From Gammaproteobacteria bacterium (GTDB lineage: Bacteria > Pseudomonadota > Gammaproteobacteria > Thiohalomonadales > Thiohalomonadaceae), in NCBI GenBank assembly GCA_024709225.1, contig JANJXC010000009.1:1-57938 (forward strand): 57,938 bases of DNA, given 5' to 3'. Both the position numbers and the translations under genes were made by a program. The notes below the pieces were generated by a model. The model had not been told where the DNA came from and made no database searches. It saw nothing but the letters and a program-made list of their open reading frames with translations. Shown here piece after piece: positions 8,951 to 17,832 of this stretch (position 1 is its first letter; each line of letters begins with the position of its first letter).

Positions 8951-11269
8951 TTATTCTTCGCTTTCTTCCGCCCCGCCCGGCGGCGCCACCTGTTCGGCGT
9001 AACCGCATTCCTTCTGCGGGCAGACCTTCTCGGTGCCGCGGCGCTTGGTGGTCTTGAGGGTGAGGATCGGCCAGCCGCACTGCGGACAGGGCTCGTCGAC
9101 CGGCGGGTTCCACACCGCGTACTTGCAGTCCGGATAGGTGTTGCAGGAGTAGAACATCTTGCCGTAGCGCGACTTGCGCTGCACCAGGGTGCCCTTCTTG
9201 CATTCGGGACAGACGACGCCGGTGTCGGCCGGCTTTTCCAGCGGCTCGATGTATTTGCACTTGGGATAGGCCGAGCAGCCGATGAACTTGCCGTAGCGGC
9301 CCTGGCGGATGATCAGCGGCGAGTCGCACTTCGGGCAGGTGCGGCCTTCCACGATCTCCGGCGGCGCCTCTTCCTTCTGTTCGGCGGTTTCGTTCAGGTT
9401 GCGCGTGTAGTCGCACTCGGGATAGCCGCTGCAACCGATGAAGCGGCCGCGCCGCCCCAGACGGATGGACAGCGGCTTGCCGCACTTGGGACAGGCCTCG
9501 TCCATCGCCTCCTGGGTGACGTCCTTGCGGCTGACGTCCTTCTCCTTGGTTTCCACCAGTTCCTGGAACGGCCCCCAGAACTCCTCCATCACCGGCACCC
9601 AATCCTTCTCGCCGCGCGACACCTCGTCCAGCTCGTCCTCCAGATGCGCGGTGAAGTCGTAATCGACGTACTTGGTGAAATGCTCGGTGAGGAACTTGTT
9701 GACGATGCGGCCGACGTCGGTGGGAATGAAGCGCTTCTTGTCCATCTCCACGTACTCGCGCTGTTGCAGCGTCGAGATGATCGAGGCATAGGTGGAGGGA
9801 CGTCCGATACCGTACTCTTCCAGTGCCTTCACCAGCGAGGCCTCCGAGTAGCGCGGCGGCGGTTCGGTGAAGTGCTGCTCGGTGCGGATCGCCTTGAGGT
9901 CGATGCTGTCGCCTTCCTTGAGCGGCGGCAGCAGGCGGTTGTCCTCGTCTTCGTCCTTCTTGGCGTCGTCCACGCTCTCCTCGTACACCGCCATGAAGCC
10001 GGGGTGCACCACGGTGGAGCCGTTGGCGCGGAAGGTATTGCCCTCGCCCGCGGCAAGGTCCACCGCCACGGTGTCGATGGTGGCATGCACCATCTGGCAG
10101 GCCAGGGTGCGCTTCCAGATCAGCTCGTACAGCCGGTGCTGTTCCTTGGTCAGATGGTCCTTGAGCGCATCAGGCTCGCGCAACACGGAGGTCGGGCGTA
10201 CGGCCTCGTGCGCCTCCTGGGCGTTCTTGGATTTGGTCTTGTAGGTACGCACCTCTTTCGGCACGTTGTCCTTGCCAAAGCGTTGGGCGATGTAGTCACG
10301 GATCTCGTCCAGTGCCTCCTGCGCCAGATTCACCGAGTCGGTACGCATGTAGGTGATGAGACCGACGGTCTCGCCGCCGATGTCGATGCCTTCGTACAAC
10401 TGCTGCGCGGTGCGCATGGTGCGCTGGGCGGTAAAGCCCAGCTTGCGCGAGGCCTCCTGCTGCAGGGTGGAGGTAGTGAACGGCGCCGCCGGGTTGCGCT
10501 TGCGCTGCTTCTTCTCCACCTTGCTCACCACCAGCTTGCCGCCGGCGGCCTTGGTCAGGGTCTTTTCCGCCGCCTTGGCCTGCTTGCTGTCGGTGATGGA
10601 GAACTGGGTAATCTTCTCGCCGTCGAGCTGGGTCAGCTTGGCGCTGAACGCCTGCTTGGCGGCAAGCGTGTCCGCCTCGATGGTCCAGTATTCGCGCGCC
10701 TTGAACGCCTCGATCTCCAGCTCACGCTCGACGATCAGGCGCAGCGCCGGGCTCTGCACGCGGCCGGCAGACAGGCCGCGGCGGATCTTCTTCCACAGCA
10801 GCGGCGACAGATTGAAGCCCACCAGGTAATCGAGGGCGCGGCGCGCCTGCTGCGCGTTGACCAGGTCCATGGCCAGTTCGCGCGGATGCTCGGTGGCCTC
10901 CTGGATGGCCTTCTTGGTGATCTCGTGGAACACCACGCGCGCCACCTGCTTGTCCTTGAGCAGGCCGCGCTCCTTGAGGATTTCCAGCAGGTGCCAGGAG
11001 ATGGCCTCACCCTCGCGGTCCGGGTCAGTGGCCAGGTACAGGCTGTCGGCCTTGGCGAGCGCCTTGGCGATGGCATCGACATGCTTTTCATTCTTGTCGA
11101 TGAGCTGGTATTTCATGGCGAAACGGTGTGCCGGGTCGACGGCGCCTTCCTTCGGCAGCAGGTCGCGCACGTGACCATAGGACGCCAGCACCTCGAAATC
11201 CTTGCCCAGGTATTTCTTGATGGTCTTGGCCTTGGCCGGCGATTCAACGATGACGAGGTGCTTGCTCAT
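8951..11269 (-). CDS. topA: DNA topoisomerase I (type IA)
   Basis: Relaxes negative supercoils by transient single-strand cleavage, 772 residues. The Toprim domain starts at residue 2 (HLVIVESPAKAKTIKKYLG) with the DPDREGEAISWH motif. The active-site region is GLITYMRTDSVNLA, near residue 310. Four C-terminal four-Cys zinc ribbons follow (CPKCGKPL, CPKCDSPL, CPECKKGT and CPQCGWPI). The ATG at 11269 follows AGGGAG. It lies downstream of smg but is separated from it by a terminator, so it probably has its own promoter in 11270-11330. Confidence 0.97.
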   Translation of the reverse strand: MSKHLVIVESPAKAKTIKKYLGKDFEVLASYGHVRDLLPKEGAVDPAHRFAMKYQLIDKNEKHVDAIAKALAKADSLYLATDPDREGEAISWHLLEILKERGLLKDKQVARVVFHEITKKAIQEATEHPRELAMDLVNAQQARRALDYLVGFNLSPLLWKKIRRGLSAGRVQSPALRLIVERELEIEAFKAREYWTIEADTLAAKQAFSAKLTQLDGEKITQFSITDSKQAKAAEKTLTKAAGGKLVVSKVEKKQRKRNPAAPFTTSTLQQEASRKLGFTAQRTMRTAQQLYEGIDIGGETVGLITYMRTDSVNLAQEALDEIRDYIAQRFGKDNVPKEVRTYKTKSKNAQEAHEAVRPTSVLREPDALKDHLTKEQHRLYELIWKRTLACQMVHATIDTVAVDLAAGEGNTFRANGSTVVHPGFMAVYEESVDDAKKDEDEDNRLLPPLKEGDSIDLKAIRTEQHFTEPPPRYSEASLVKALEEYGIGRPSTYASIISTLQQREYVEMDKKRFIPTDVGRIVNKFLTEHFTKYVDYDFTAHLEDELDEVSRGEKDWVPVMEEFWGPFQELVETKEKDVSRKDVTQEAMDEACPKCGKPLSIRLGRRGRFIGCSGYPECDYTRNLNETAEQKEEAPPEIVEGRTCPKCDSPLIIRQGRYGKFIGCSAYPKCKYIEPLEKPADTGVVCPECKKGTLVQRKSRYGKMFYSCNTYPDCKYAVWNPPVDEPCPQCGWPILTLKTTKRRGTEKVCPQKECGYAEQVAPPGGAEESEE

Positions 11270-11301
11270 ACTGCTCCCTTGGAGCCCGCCTCACGATGGC
11301 G

Positions 11302-11315
11302 TGCAATGTATTGCA
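11302..11315. promoter_or_regulatory. Perfect palindrome in the topA leader
   Basis: TGCAATGTATTGCA is a 6+2+6 inverted repeat lying between the smg terminator and the topA start. Its place fits an operator for topA. The regulator is unknown and I could not define a convincing -35/-10 pair. Confidence 0.35.
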
Positions 11316-11330
11316 TCGTGCAGACTCTCT

Positions 11331-11359
11331 AAAAAACAATGCCCGCGTTACGCGGGCAT
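11331..11359 (-). terminator. Rho-independent terminator after smg
   Basis: On the minus strand ATGCCCGCG pairs with CGCGGGCAT across a 3-base loop (11339-11359), followed by a T-rich run (AAAAAA at 11331-11336 on the plus strand). It ends the dprA-smg transcript upstream of topA. Confidence 0.88.
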
Positions 11360-11385
11360 ACCTTGTGTCGGACGGGGCGTCGCGC

Positions 11386-11862
11386 TCAGTGCAGCACGCC
11401 CGCCGTCTCGTCCAGGACCAGATCTTCCATCCACGCAAACGCGGCCTCGCGACCGGGCTGGTTGAACAGGACCATCAGGATCACCCACTTGAGCTGCTCC
11501 AGATCCACCTCGTCCTCCTCCAGCGCCATCACCCGGTCGATGACCATTTCGCGCGTGGCGGAGTCGAGCACGCCCATCTGTTCCATGAACAGGATGAAGC
11601 CGCGGCACTCGGTGTTGATCTTGTCCAGCTCCGGCTCCGAATAGACACGGAGGGAACCGGACGGCACCGCCGGCAGCGGCGCATCGTCCTGCAGCTCGGC
11701 CAAACCTTCCAGCCAGTCGAAGGCCTTGCGGATTTCGTTCTGCCTGAAACCCGCCTCCAGCAACACCTCTTTCAGTGCGTCCTGATCCTCATCGAAACCA
11801 ATTTCGTCTTCCATATAGTTTTCGAACAGGTACATCAGGACATCAAACACGTTTTGCTTCAT
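11386..11862 (-). CDS. smg: Smg family protein (DUF494)
   Basis: Small acidic cytoplasmic protein of 158 residues that starts MKQNVFDVLMYLFENY, the standard N-terminus of the Smg/DUF494 family. Function is unknown; the family almost always sits beside dprA and topoisomerase zinc-finger genes, as here. The start codon directly follows the dprA stop without a spacer, indicating translational coupling. A strong terminator follows. Confidence 0.93.
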   Translation of the reverse strand: MKQNVFDVLMYLFENYMEDEIGFDEDQDALKEVLLEAGFRQNEIRKAFDWLEGLAELQDDAPLPAVPSGSLRVYSEPELDKINTECRGFILFMEQMGVLDSATREMVIDRVMALEEDEVDLEQLKWVILMVLFNQPGREAAFAWMEDLVLDETAGVLH

Positions 11863-12966
11863 TCAGAGGCTCTCTTTGCTGGTCCGGGCATAACCCCCGC
11901 CCGTCGCGGAGGCCACATAGCCCTCCAGTTCCAGTAATAACAGCATGGAGGAAACGGCATCAGCCGTCAATCCGCTGCGTTCCACCAGGATGTCCACCGC
12001 AGTGGGGGCGAAATCGAGGCAATCGAGCAGGCGGCGATAATCCTCGTCGAGGCCGAATTCACTCACTTCCGGCGCGGACTCTTGCGCCAGTACCGCGCGC
12101 AGCTGGGGCGCCAGCTCCTCCAGCACGTCCTGCGCCGTCTCCACCAGTTTGGCGCCATCACGGATCAGGCGATGGCAGCCGCGCGCCAGCGGATTGTGGA
12201 TCGAGCCGGGGATGGCGAACACCTCGCGCCCCTGTTCCGCGGCGCTGCGGGCCGTGAGCAGCGAGCCGCTGCGCAGTGCCGCCTCCACCACCAGGGTGCC
12301 GAGCGACAGGCCGCTGATGATGCGGTTGCGGCGCGGGAAATGGCCGGGCAGCGGCGGCGTGCCCGGCGGATATTCGCTCACCAGGGCGCCGCCGCCGTCG
12401 ACGATGGCGTGGGCCAAATCACGGTGACGGGCCGGATAGATGCGATCGGGACCGGTGCCGAATACCGCGACGGTCTGTCCCTTGGCGGCGAGGGCGCCGC
12501 GATGGGCCGCGGCGTCGATGCCGAGGGCGAGGCCGCTGGTGATGGTCAGGCCGGCGCCGGCGAGCGCGCGGGCGAACTGTTGCGCGGTCTCCTCACCGAG
12601 CGGGGTCGGATTGCGGCTGCCCACCATGGCCAGCTGCGGCTGCACCAGCGCCTCCGGAGTGCCGTGCACGAACAGCAGCGGCGGCGCGTCATGCACCTGC
12701 GCCAGCAGGGGCGGATAGCGCGGGTCATCCACGGTGAGTATCGTGCGGCCCGTACCGGCCCAGGCGAGGTCACGCTCCACCTCCTCCCAGGCCGGTGCGC
12801 GCAGGGCCGCGCGCAGTTCCGGCTCCAGCTCGCTATCGCGCGCGCCCTGCTCGAACAGCCGGCGTGGAGAGTCGTGGCGGGTCAGCAGCTCGCGCAGGCG
12901 CACCGGCCCGATACCGGGCAGATGCAGCAGGGCCAGCCAATAGTGGAGTTCGTCGCGGGTGGTCAT
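11863..12966 (-). CDS. dprA: DNA-processing protein DprA (Smf)
   Basis: Loads RecA on incoming single-stranded DNA during natural transformation, 367 residues. An N-terminal HhH/SAM-like part (LLHLPGIGPVRLRELL) is followed by the Rossmann-like core (AMVGSRNPTPLGEETAQQF, SGLALGIDAAAHRGAL, VSEYPPGTPP) and a C-terminal DML1-like winged helix (about residues 305-360). The gene is complete, so competence is possible, but DprA alone does not prove it. First gene of the dprA-smg pair, preceded by the lysM terminator. Confidence 0.95.
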   Translation of the reverse strand: MTTRDELHYWLALLHLPGIGPVRLRELLTRHDSPRRLFEQGARDSELEPELRAALRAPAWEEVERDLAWAGTGRTILTVDDPRYPPLLAQVHDAPPLLFVHGTPEALVQPQLAMVGSRNPTPLGEETAQQFARALAGAGLTITSGLALGIDAAAHRGALAAKGQTVAVFGTGPDRIYPARHRDLAHAIVDGGGALVSEYPPGTPPLPGHFPRRNRIISGLSLGTLVVEAALRSGSLLTARSAAEQGREVFAIPGSIHNPLARGCHRLIRDGAKLVETAQDVLEELAPQLRAVLAQESAPEVSEFGLDEDYRRLLDCLDFAPTAVDILVERSGLTADAVSSMLLLLELEGYVASATGGGYARTSKESL

Positions 12967-13023
12967 CGTCGGTCAGCCATGTCCCTATAGCCTGCGCACA
13001 GTATAACGATAATCGTCTGCCGC

Positions 13024-13054
13024 AAAAGCAGACGGCGCCCGCAGGCGCCGTCTG
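13024..13054 (-). terminator. Rho-independent terminator after the LysM gene
   Basis: CAGACGGCGCC and GGCGCCGTCTG form an 11-base perfect stem around a 4-base loop (13029-13054). On the minus strand it is followed by CTTTTG. It sits between the LysM gene and dprA and probably ends the former transcript. Confidence 0.75.
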
Positions 13055-13072
13055 TTCGGGGGCGTGCCGCCC

Positions 13073-14191
13073 TCAGGGGTTGGTTACGACGTCGTTCACG
13101 TGCATGGTGCGGGTCGCCTTCAGCACCAGGCCGTAGCTGACGCGGGCGAAGGTGCGGAACACCATCAGATTACCCGCATGCTCATCGGGCATCTTCACCT
13201 GCTCATAACCACGGCGCCGGTCACGCACCATGTCGCCGGCCTGATACACCGCCAGGACATGCCCCGGCTCCATGCCTTCCTGCTGGCCGAGGTTGATGGC
13301 CACCACCTGATACTGGCCGATGAGGGAGACGCCACCCGGCACCGAAATAATCTGGCCGCGCACCTTGTCCTTGGGCGCGCGCGGCATGAAGTTGGTGTCG
13401 GGCATCGTGTCGTTGGCCGGCAACAGCAGGTCACCGTTCAGTACTTCCCGTGCGGAGCTGGTGATTTGCAGGGTCGAGACGTCACCGAAATCCTTCAGCT
13501 GTGCATCACCGAGGTAAATGGCCTCATAGCCGAGGATTTCCCGCGTTTCCGGGTCACGATAGGTCACGCCGGGACGTATCACGACATAGTTGGTCAGGTC
13601 GACGTCGGTCAGGCCGCGCACGTAGATGCGATGGCCGGCACCGGCGATGAGATGCCGATCGACACTGGAAACGATATACGGCGCCGCCTCCAGCTCTGCC
13701 AGGCTGACCACCCGCGGCCGGGTGAGGAACGGACGGATGGCGTCGAGGGGAATGGTGGCGATGGGGCGATCCAGGCCTTCCGCGCGCACCCGCGGCGACA
13801 GACGCTGCTCGGGGATGCCGCGCGGCGTGGTGCTGCTGATGATGCCGCCGCGATGGATCTGGATCACCGGGCGCCCATCCTTATAACCCAGGATCAGGAT
13901 GTCGCCGGGGTAAATCAGGTGCGGATTCTCGACCTGCGGATTACTATCCCACACCTCGGGCCAGCGCCACGGGTCGCTCAGGAAACGCGAGGAGATGTCC
14001 CACAGGGTGTCGCCCTTCACCACCACGTACTTCTGCGGGGCATCCGGCTTCACCACCACCGGTTCCGGCGCTGCCACCGGTTCCGGCTCGGGAGCGGGCT
14101 GCTGTTGCGGCGCATTGGCGCAACCGACGACAATGGCCGCCGCTGCCAGAGTGGCAAGCCAGCGGGAGATACGGAGCGGATTCTTTTCCAT
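13073..14191 (-). CDS. LysM-domain lipoprotein
   Basis: Predicted outer-membrane or periplasmic lipoprotein of 372 residues that binds peptidoglycan. A short hydrophobic signal ends in the lipobox-like VVGC near residue 20, followed by a Pro/Glu/Val-rich linker. One LysM domain (YVVVKGDTLWDISSRFL to HLIYPGDIL) covers about residues 55-105. The rest is an extended C-terminal region without a fold I recognise. Family members of this type are commonly found next to dprA and divergent from def, as here. Start chosen at the ATG preceding the signal; 43 further upstream codons are open but unlikely to be coding. Confidence 0.88.
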   Translation of the reverse strand: MEKNPLRISRWLATLAAAAIVVGCANAPQQQPAPEPEPVAAPEPVVVKPDAPQKYVVVKGDTLWDISSRFLSDPWRWPEVWDSNPQVENPHLIYPGDILILGYKDGRPVIQIHRGGIISSTTPRGIPEQRLSPRVRAEGLDRPIATIPLDAIRPFLTRPRVVSLAELEAAPYIVSSVDRHLIAGAGHRIYVRGLTDVDLTNYVVIRPGVTYRDPETREILGYEAIYLGDAQLKDFGDVSTLQITSSAREVLNGDLLLPANDTMPDTNFMPRAPKDKVRGQIISVPGGVSLIGQYQVVAINLGQQEGMEPGHVLAVYQAGDMVRDRRRGYEQVKMPDEHAGNLMVFRTFARVSYGLVLKATRTMHVNDVVTNP

Positions 14192-14323
14192 GGGCGTCCC
14201 GTAAGATGTGTGTATCGAATTCGGCTTCCACCCCTGCGCGGGATGATTCCCCCTGGTTCCGCCCCCTCCCGCGGAATCATTGGGCGGGTCGTCCTGAGGG
14301 CCAGAACCTAGTATCATCATTAC

Positions 14324-14352
14324 TTTAGCAGCAAGTCTTGCGCAATTACTAT
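14324..14352 (+). promoter_or_regulatory. Candidate sigma-70 promoter for def
   Basis: TTTAGC (14324-14329), 17-base spacer, TACTAT (14347-14352). Only 3/6 and 4/6 consensus matches, but position and spacing fit a short leader before the def ATG at 14375. Confidence 0.35.
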
Positions 14353-14374
14353 AGGTTTGTCACGGAAAACAACC

Positions 14375-14878
14375 ATGGCCATCCTCAACATCCTGCATTT
14401 CCCCGATCCGCGTCTGCGCACCCGCGCCGCGCCGGTGGCCCGGGTCGATGATTCCATTCGTCGCCTGGTGGACGACATGTTCGACACCATGTACGACGCG
14501 CCGGGCATCGGGCTGGCCGCCACCCAGGTGAACGTGCACCAGCGGGTCATCGTCATCGACGTGTCGGAAGAAAAGAACGAACCGCGAGTGTTCATCAACC
14601 CGGAGATCCTCGTCAGTGAGGGTGTGGAGCAGATGGACGAGGGTTGCCTGTCGGTCCCCGGCGTGTATGAGACCGTGGAACGGGCGGACCGGGTCAAGGT
14701 GCGCGCCCTGAACCGCGACGGCCAGCCCTTCGAACTGGAGACCGACGGCCTGCTGGCGGTATGCATCCAGCACGAAATGGATCACCTGGAAGGCAAGCTG
14801 TTCGTCGATTACCTGTCCAGCCTCAAGCGCGAACGCATCCGCAAGAAGCTGGAAAAGCTGCGCCGCCAGACGCTGTAA
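14375..14878 (+). CDS. def: Peptide deformylase
   Basis: Removes the formyl group from nascent N-terminal methionine; Fe/Zn metalloenzyme of 167 residues. All three motifs are intact: [16 protein letters not shown] (metal Cys) and QHEMDHLEG (metal His pair and catalytic Glu). The ATG begins [14 protein letters not shown], the family start. It is followed by fmt after a repeat element; the two enzymes act on opposite ends of the formyl-methionine cycle. Confidence 0.97.
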   Translation: MAILNILHFPDPRLRTRAAPVARVDDSIRRLVDDMFDTMYDAPGIGLAATQVNVHQRVIVIDVSEEKNEPRVFINPEILVSEGVEQMDEGCLSVPGVYETVERADRVKVRALNRDGQPFELETDGLLAVCIQHEMDHLEGKLFVDYLSSLKRERIRKKLEKLRRQTL

Positions 14879-14897
14879 ACCCGAAAACAACAAACCT

Positions 14898-15014
14898 GCC
14901 GCAAAGATGCGGAGGCGCAGAGCACTATTGATGCAGGAGCGGCACACCCGCTCGACCGGCAGCGTGACCCCTCCCGGACTGTACAATCCTCCGTGTCTCT
15001 GCGCCTCTGTGACG
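14898..15014. repeat. Inverted short-period repeat element between def and fmt
   Basis: Left arm with ATGCGGAGGCGCAGAGC (14905-14921) faces GTGTCTCTGCGCCTCTGTG (14993-15011). A second inner module (GCAGGAGCGGCACACCCGCT from 14933) resembles the GTAGGAGCG arms seen at 8835. The right arm ends next to the GACGAGG ribosome site of fmt, so folding could affect fmt translation. Confidence 0.8.
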
Positions 15015-15025
15015 AGGATTCCATA

Positions 15026-15967
15026 ATGCAGCCCTTGAACATCATCTTTGCCGGCACGCCGGAGTTTGCCGCCGTGGCCCTCAAGGCCCTGCTGGCCTCA
15101 CGCCATCGGGTCATCGCGGCCTACACCCAGCCGGACCGCCCGGCCGGACGCGGGCGCAAGCTCACCCCCAGCCCGGTGAAGGCGCTGGCGCTGGAACATG
15201 GCGTGCCGGTGTACCAGCCGCTGTCGCTGAAGGACGCGGCGGCGCAGCAGGAACTGGCCGCACTCCAGCCGGACGTGATGGTCGTCGCCGCCTACGGCCT
15301 GCTGCTGCCCAGGGCGGTGCTGGAGATGCCGCGCCACGGCTGTCTCAACATCCACGGTTCGCTGCTGCCGCGCTGGCGCGGTGCCGCCCCCATTCAGCGC
15401 GCCATCCTGGCGGGCGACACCGAGACCGGCATCACCATCATGCAGATGGACGTCGGCCTCGACACCGGCGCCATGCTCCATAAGGTTGCCACCCCCATCG
15501 GCGATGCCGATACCGCCGCCGGCCTGCACGACCGCCTCGCCGCCCTCGGTGCCGAGGCGCTGCTCACTGCCCTGGACCAGCTCCAGGCCGGCACCCTGCG
15601 CGGCGAGCCCCAGGACGAGGCCCGGGCCAACTACGCCAAAAAACTGGACAAGGCCGAGGCCGCCATCGACTGGTCGCACAGCGCGGTGGAGCTGTCGCGC
15701 CAGGTGCGCGCCTTCAATCCCTGGCCGGTGGCGCAGGCAAGACTCGACGGGGAGGTGCTGCGTGTGTGGGAGGCCGTGGCACTGGATGCGGCCAGCAGCG
15801 CCGCCCCCGGCCGCGTGGTGCATACCGGCAGGGACGGCATCGATGTCGCCACGGGCGCCGGCCTGCTGCGCCTGCTGCGGGTGCAGTTGCCCGGCGGCAA
15901 ACCACTGGCTGCCGCCGACTTCCTCAATGCCCACGGCCTCGACGGCGTAACGCTGCAAAATGGCTAA
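15026..15967 (+). CDS. fmt: Methionyl-tRNA formyltransferase
   Basis: Formylates initiator Met-tRNA with 10-formyl-tetrahydrofolate, 313 residues. N-terminal [17 protein letters not shown], the catalytic loop [20 protein letters not shown] and [11 protein letters not shown] are typical. The C-terminal OB-like domain (about 205-313) is complete. The ATG at 15026 follows GAGGATT. The last codons overlap rsmB by 8 bases, indicating coupling. Confidence 0.97.
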   Translation: MQPLNIIFAGTPEFAAVALKALLASRHRVIAAYTQPDRPAGRGRKLTPSPVKALALEHGVPVYQPLSLKDAAAQQELAALQPDVMVVAAYGLLLPRAVLEMPRHGCLNIHGSLLPRWRGAAPIQRAILAGDTETGITIMQMDVGLDTGAMLHKVATPIGDADTAAGLHDRLAALGAEALLTALDQLQAGTLRGEPQDEARANYAKKLDKAEAAIDWSHSAVELSRQVRAFNPWPVAQARLDGEVLRVWEAVALDAASSAAPGRVVHTGRDGIDVATGAGLLRLLRVQLPGGKPLAAADFLNAHGLDGVTLQNG

Positions 15968-17270
15968 GGGGCGCAAGGACGACGCCCGCAGCGCCGCGGC
16001 CCGGGTCATCGACCAGGTGCTCGCCGAAGGCCATTCTCTGGCCGGAACCCTGGCACCGGCGCTGGCCGGCGTGCCCCCCGCCGAGCGCGGACTGACCCAG
16101 GAGCTGTGCTACGGCACGCTGCGCTGGGCGCCGCGGCTGGAGGCGCTGGCCGGGAAGCTGCTGGACAAGCCGCTGCGCGCCCGCGACAGCGACGTGCATG
16201 CCCTGCTGCTGGTCGGCCTGTACCAGCTGCTCTATCTCAGCGTGCCGCCGCACGCCGCGGTGTCGCTCACCGTGGAGGCCACGGCGCGGCTGAAAAAGGA
16301 GTGGGCACGCGGCCTGCTCAATGGCGTGCTGCGCCGGCTGCAACGTGAGCAGGAGACCCTGCTCGCCGCGGTGGACAGCAGCGAGAGTGCCGCCCTGGCC
16401 CATCCGGCCTGGCTGCTGGCGCGCCTGGAACTGGACTGGCCGCAGCACTGGCGTGACATCGCCGCCGCCAACAATGCCCGCCCACCCATGACCCTGCGCG
16501 TCAATCGCCTGCGCGGCAGCCGCGAGCAGTATCTGGAGCGTTTGGCGCAGGCCGGCATCAGCGCCACTGCCGCCGCCCATGCACCGGAGGCCATCACCCT
16601 GGAAACCCCGCTGCCGGTGGAGCGGCTGCCGGGCTTTGCCGCCGGCGACGTGTCGGTACAGGACGCCGCCGCGCAACTGGCCGCCGGCCTGCTGCAGCTG
16701 GCGCCGGGCCAGCGCGTGCTCGATGCCTGCGCCGCCCCGGGCGGCAAGACCGGCCACATCCTGGAAACCTGCCCGCAGGTAGAACTGCTGGCGCTGGACA
16801 GCGAGGCCGAACGCCTGCAGCGGGTGACGGAAAACCTGACCCGACTCAAGCTCACGGCGGAGCTGCGCGCCGGCGATGCCGGCGACCCGTCGGTCTGGTG
16901 GGATGGACGCCCCTTCGACCGCATCCTGCTCGACGCCCCCTGCTCCGGCAGCGGCGTGATCCGCCGTCATCCCGACATCAAAACGCTGCGCCGTCCGGAG
17001 GACATCGCCACCCTGGCAGGCCAGCAGGCGCGCCTGCTGCGCGCGCTGTGGCCCTTGCTGGCGCCGGGCGGTATCCTTGTCTACGCAACCTGCTCGATAT
17101 TTGCGGCAGAAAACACCGGACAGGTCAGCGCATTCCTGCACGATGAGGCGCAGGCGGGCGAACTCCCCATCAATGCCACCTGGGGGCAGGCGGCCGGGGC
17201 AGGGCGACAGATCCTGCCCGGCGAGTATGGAATGGATGGCTTCTATTACGCAGTTCTGCACAAGGCGTAG
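15960..17270 (+). CDS. rsmB: 16S rRNA m5C967 methyltransferase RsmB
   Basis: SAM-dependent enzyme making 5-methylcytosine at 16S rRNA position 967, 436 residues. The N-terminal NusB-like RNA-binding domain (about 1-140) is followed by a Rossmann methyltransferase. Motif I is [15 protein letters not shown]; motif IV is [17 protein letters not shown] with the PC cysteine; motif VI is [11 protein letters not shown] with the second catalytic Cys. The start codon overlaps the end of fmt, and DUF4390 follows after 4 bases. Confidence 0.96.
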   Translation: MAKGRKDDARSAAARVIDQVLAEGHSLAGTLAPALAGVPPAERGLTQELCYGTLRWAPRLEALAGKLLDKPLRARDSDVHALLLVGLYQLLYLSVPPHAAVSLTVEATARLKKEWARGLLNGVLRRLQREQETLLAAVDSSESAALAHPAWLLARLELDWPQHWRDIAAANNARPPMTLRVNRLRGSREQYLERLAQAGISATAAAHAPEAITLETPLPVERLPGFAAGDVSVQDAAAQLAAGLLQLAPGQRVLDACAAPGGKTGHILETCPQVELLALDSEAERLQRVTENLTRLKLTAELRAGDAGDPSVWWDGRPFDRILLDAPCSGSGVIRRHPDIKTLRRPEDIATLAGQQARLLRALWPLLAPGGILVYATCSIFAAENTGQVSAFLHDEAQAGELPINATWGQAAGAGRQILPGEYGMDGFYYAVLHKA

Positions 17271-17274
17271 GCAC

Positions 17275-17832
17275 ATGCCGACCGGCTGGCGGCAGCTGCT
17301 GTGCGCCCTCGCCCTCGCCCTGTGCAGCGCGGCCAGCCACGCCGCCGGTTTCGAAATACGTACCGCAGCCACCCACCTGGTCGACGATGCCTATCAGCTC
17401 ACCGCCCGCATCGACTACGGCTTCACCGCCGAAGTCCTGGAGGCCCTCGACAACGGCGTCCCCCTCACCCTGCGCATCGAAGTCGAGGTGCAGCGGGTGC
17501 GGCGCTGGTGGGCCAACGAGACCGTCACCCGGCTCGAACAACGCCACCAGCTCACCTATCACGCCTTTTCCGATCAATACCTGCTGCGCAATCTCAACAG
17601 CAATGCGCTCACCATCCACCCCACCCTGGGCCTGGCGCTGGATGCCTTGAGCACGGTGGAGCAATTTTTCCTGCTGCCGGCCGAACAGGTCGAGGCCGGG
17701 GAGGAATATCTAGTGCAGCTACGCACGGCCCTGGACATCGAGGCCCTGCCCGCCCCCTTGCGACCGGTGGCCTACGTCACCCCGGCCTGGCGTCTGTCGA
17801 GCGCGTGGTACGCATGTTCCTTGACACCCTGA
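17275..17832 (+). CDS. DUF4390 exported protein
   Basis: Protein of 185 residues with an N-terminal signal peptide (hydrophobic LLCALALALCSAASHA, cleavage likely after the second Ala-rich stretch). The mature part matches the DUF4390 family as I remember it: alternating hydrophobic strands, RIEVEVQRVRRWW and FSDQYLLRNL. Function is unknown. It is placed between rsmB and the NtrY-like kinase, the usual spot for this family, and its end overlaps the kinase start by 19 bases, so it may supply an extracytoplasmic component to that sensor (inference). Confidence 0.87.
   Translation: MPTGWRQLLCALALALCSAASHAAGFEIRTAATHLVDDAYQLTARIDYGFTAEVLEALDNGVPLTLRIEVEVQRVRRWWANETVTRLEQRHQLTYHAFSDQYLLRNLNSNALTIHPTLGLALDALSTVEQFFLLPAEQVEAGEEYLVQLRTALDIEALPAPLRPVAYVTPAWRLSSAWYACSLTP

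Noticed and set aside
8585-11332. A 915-codon plus-strand frame opposite topA
   Set aside because: topA is unmistakable; the antisense frame also runs through the intergenic repeat.
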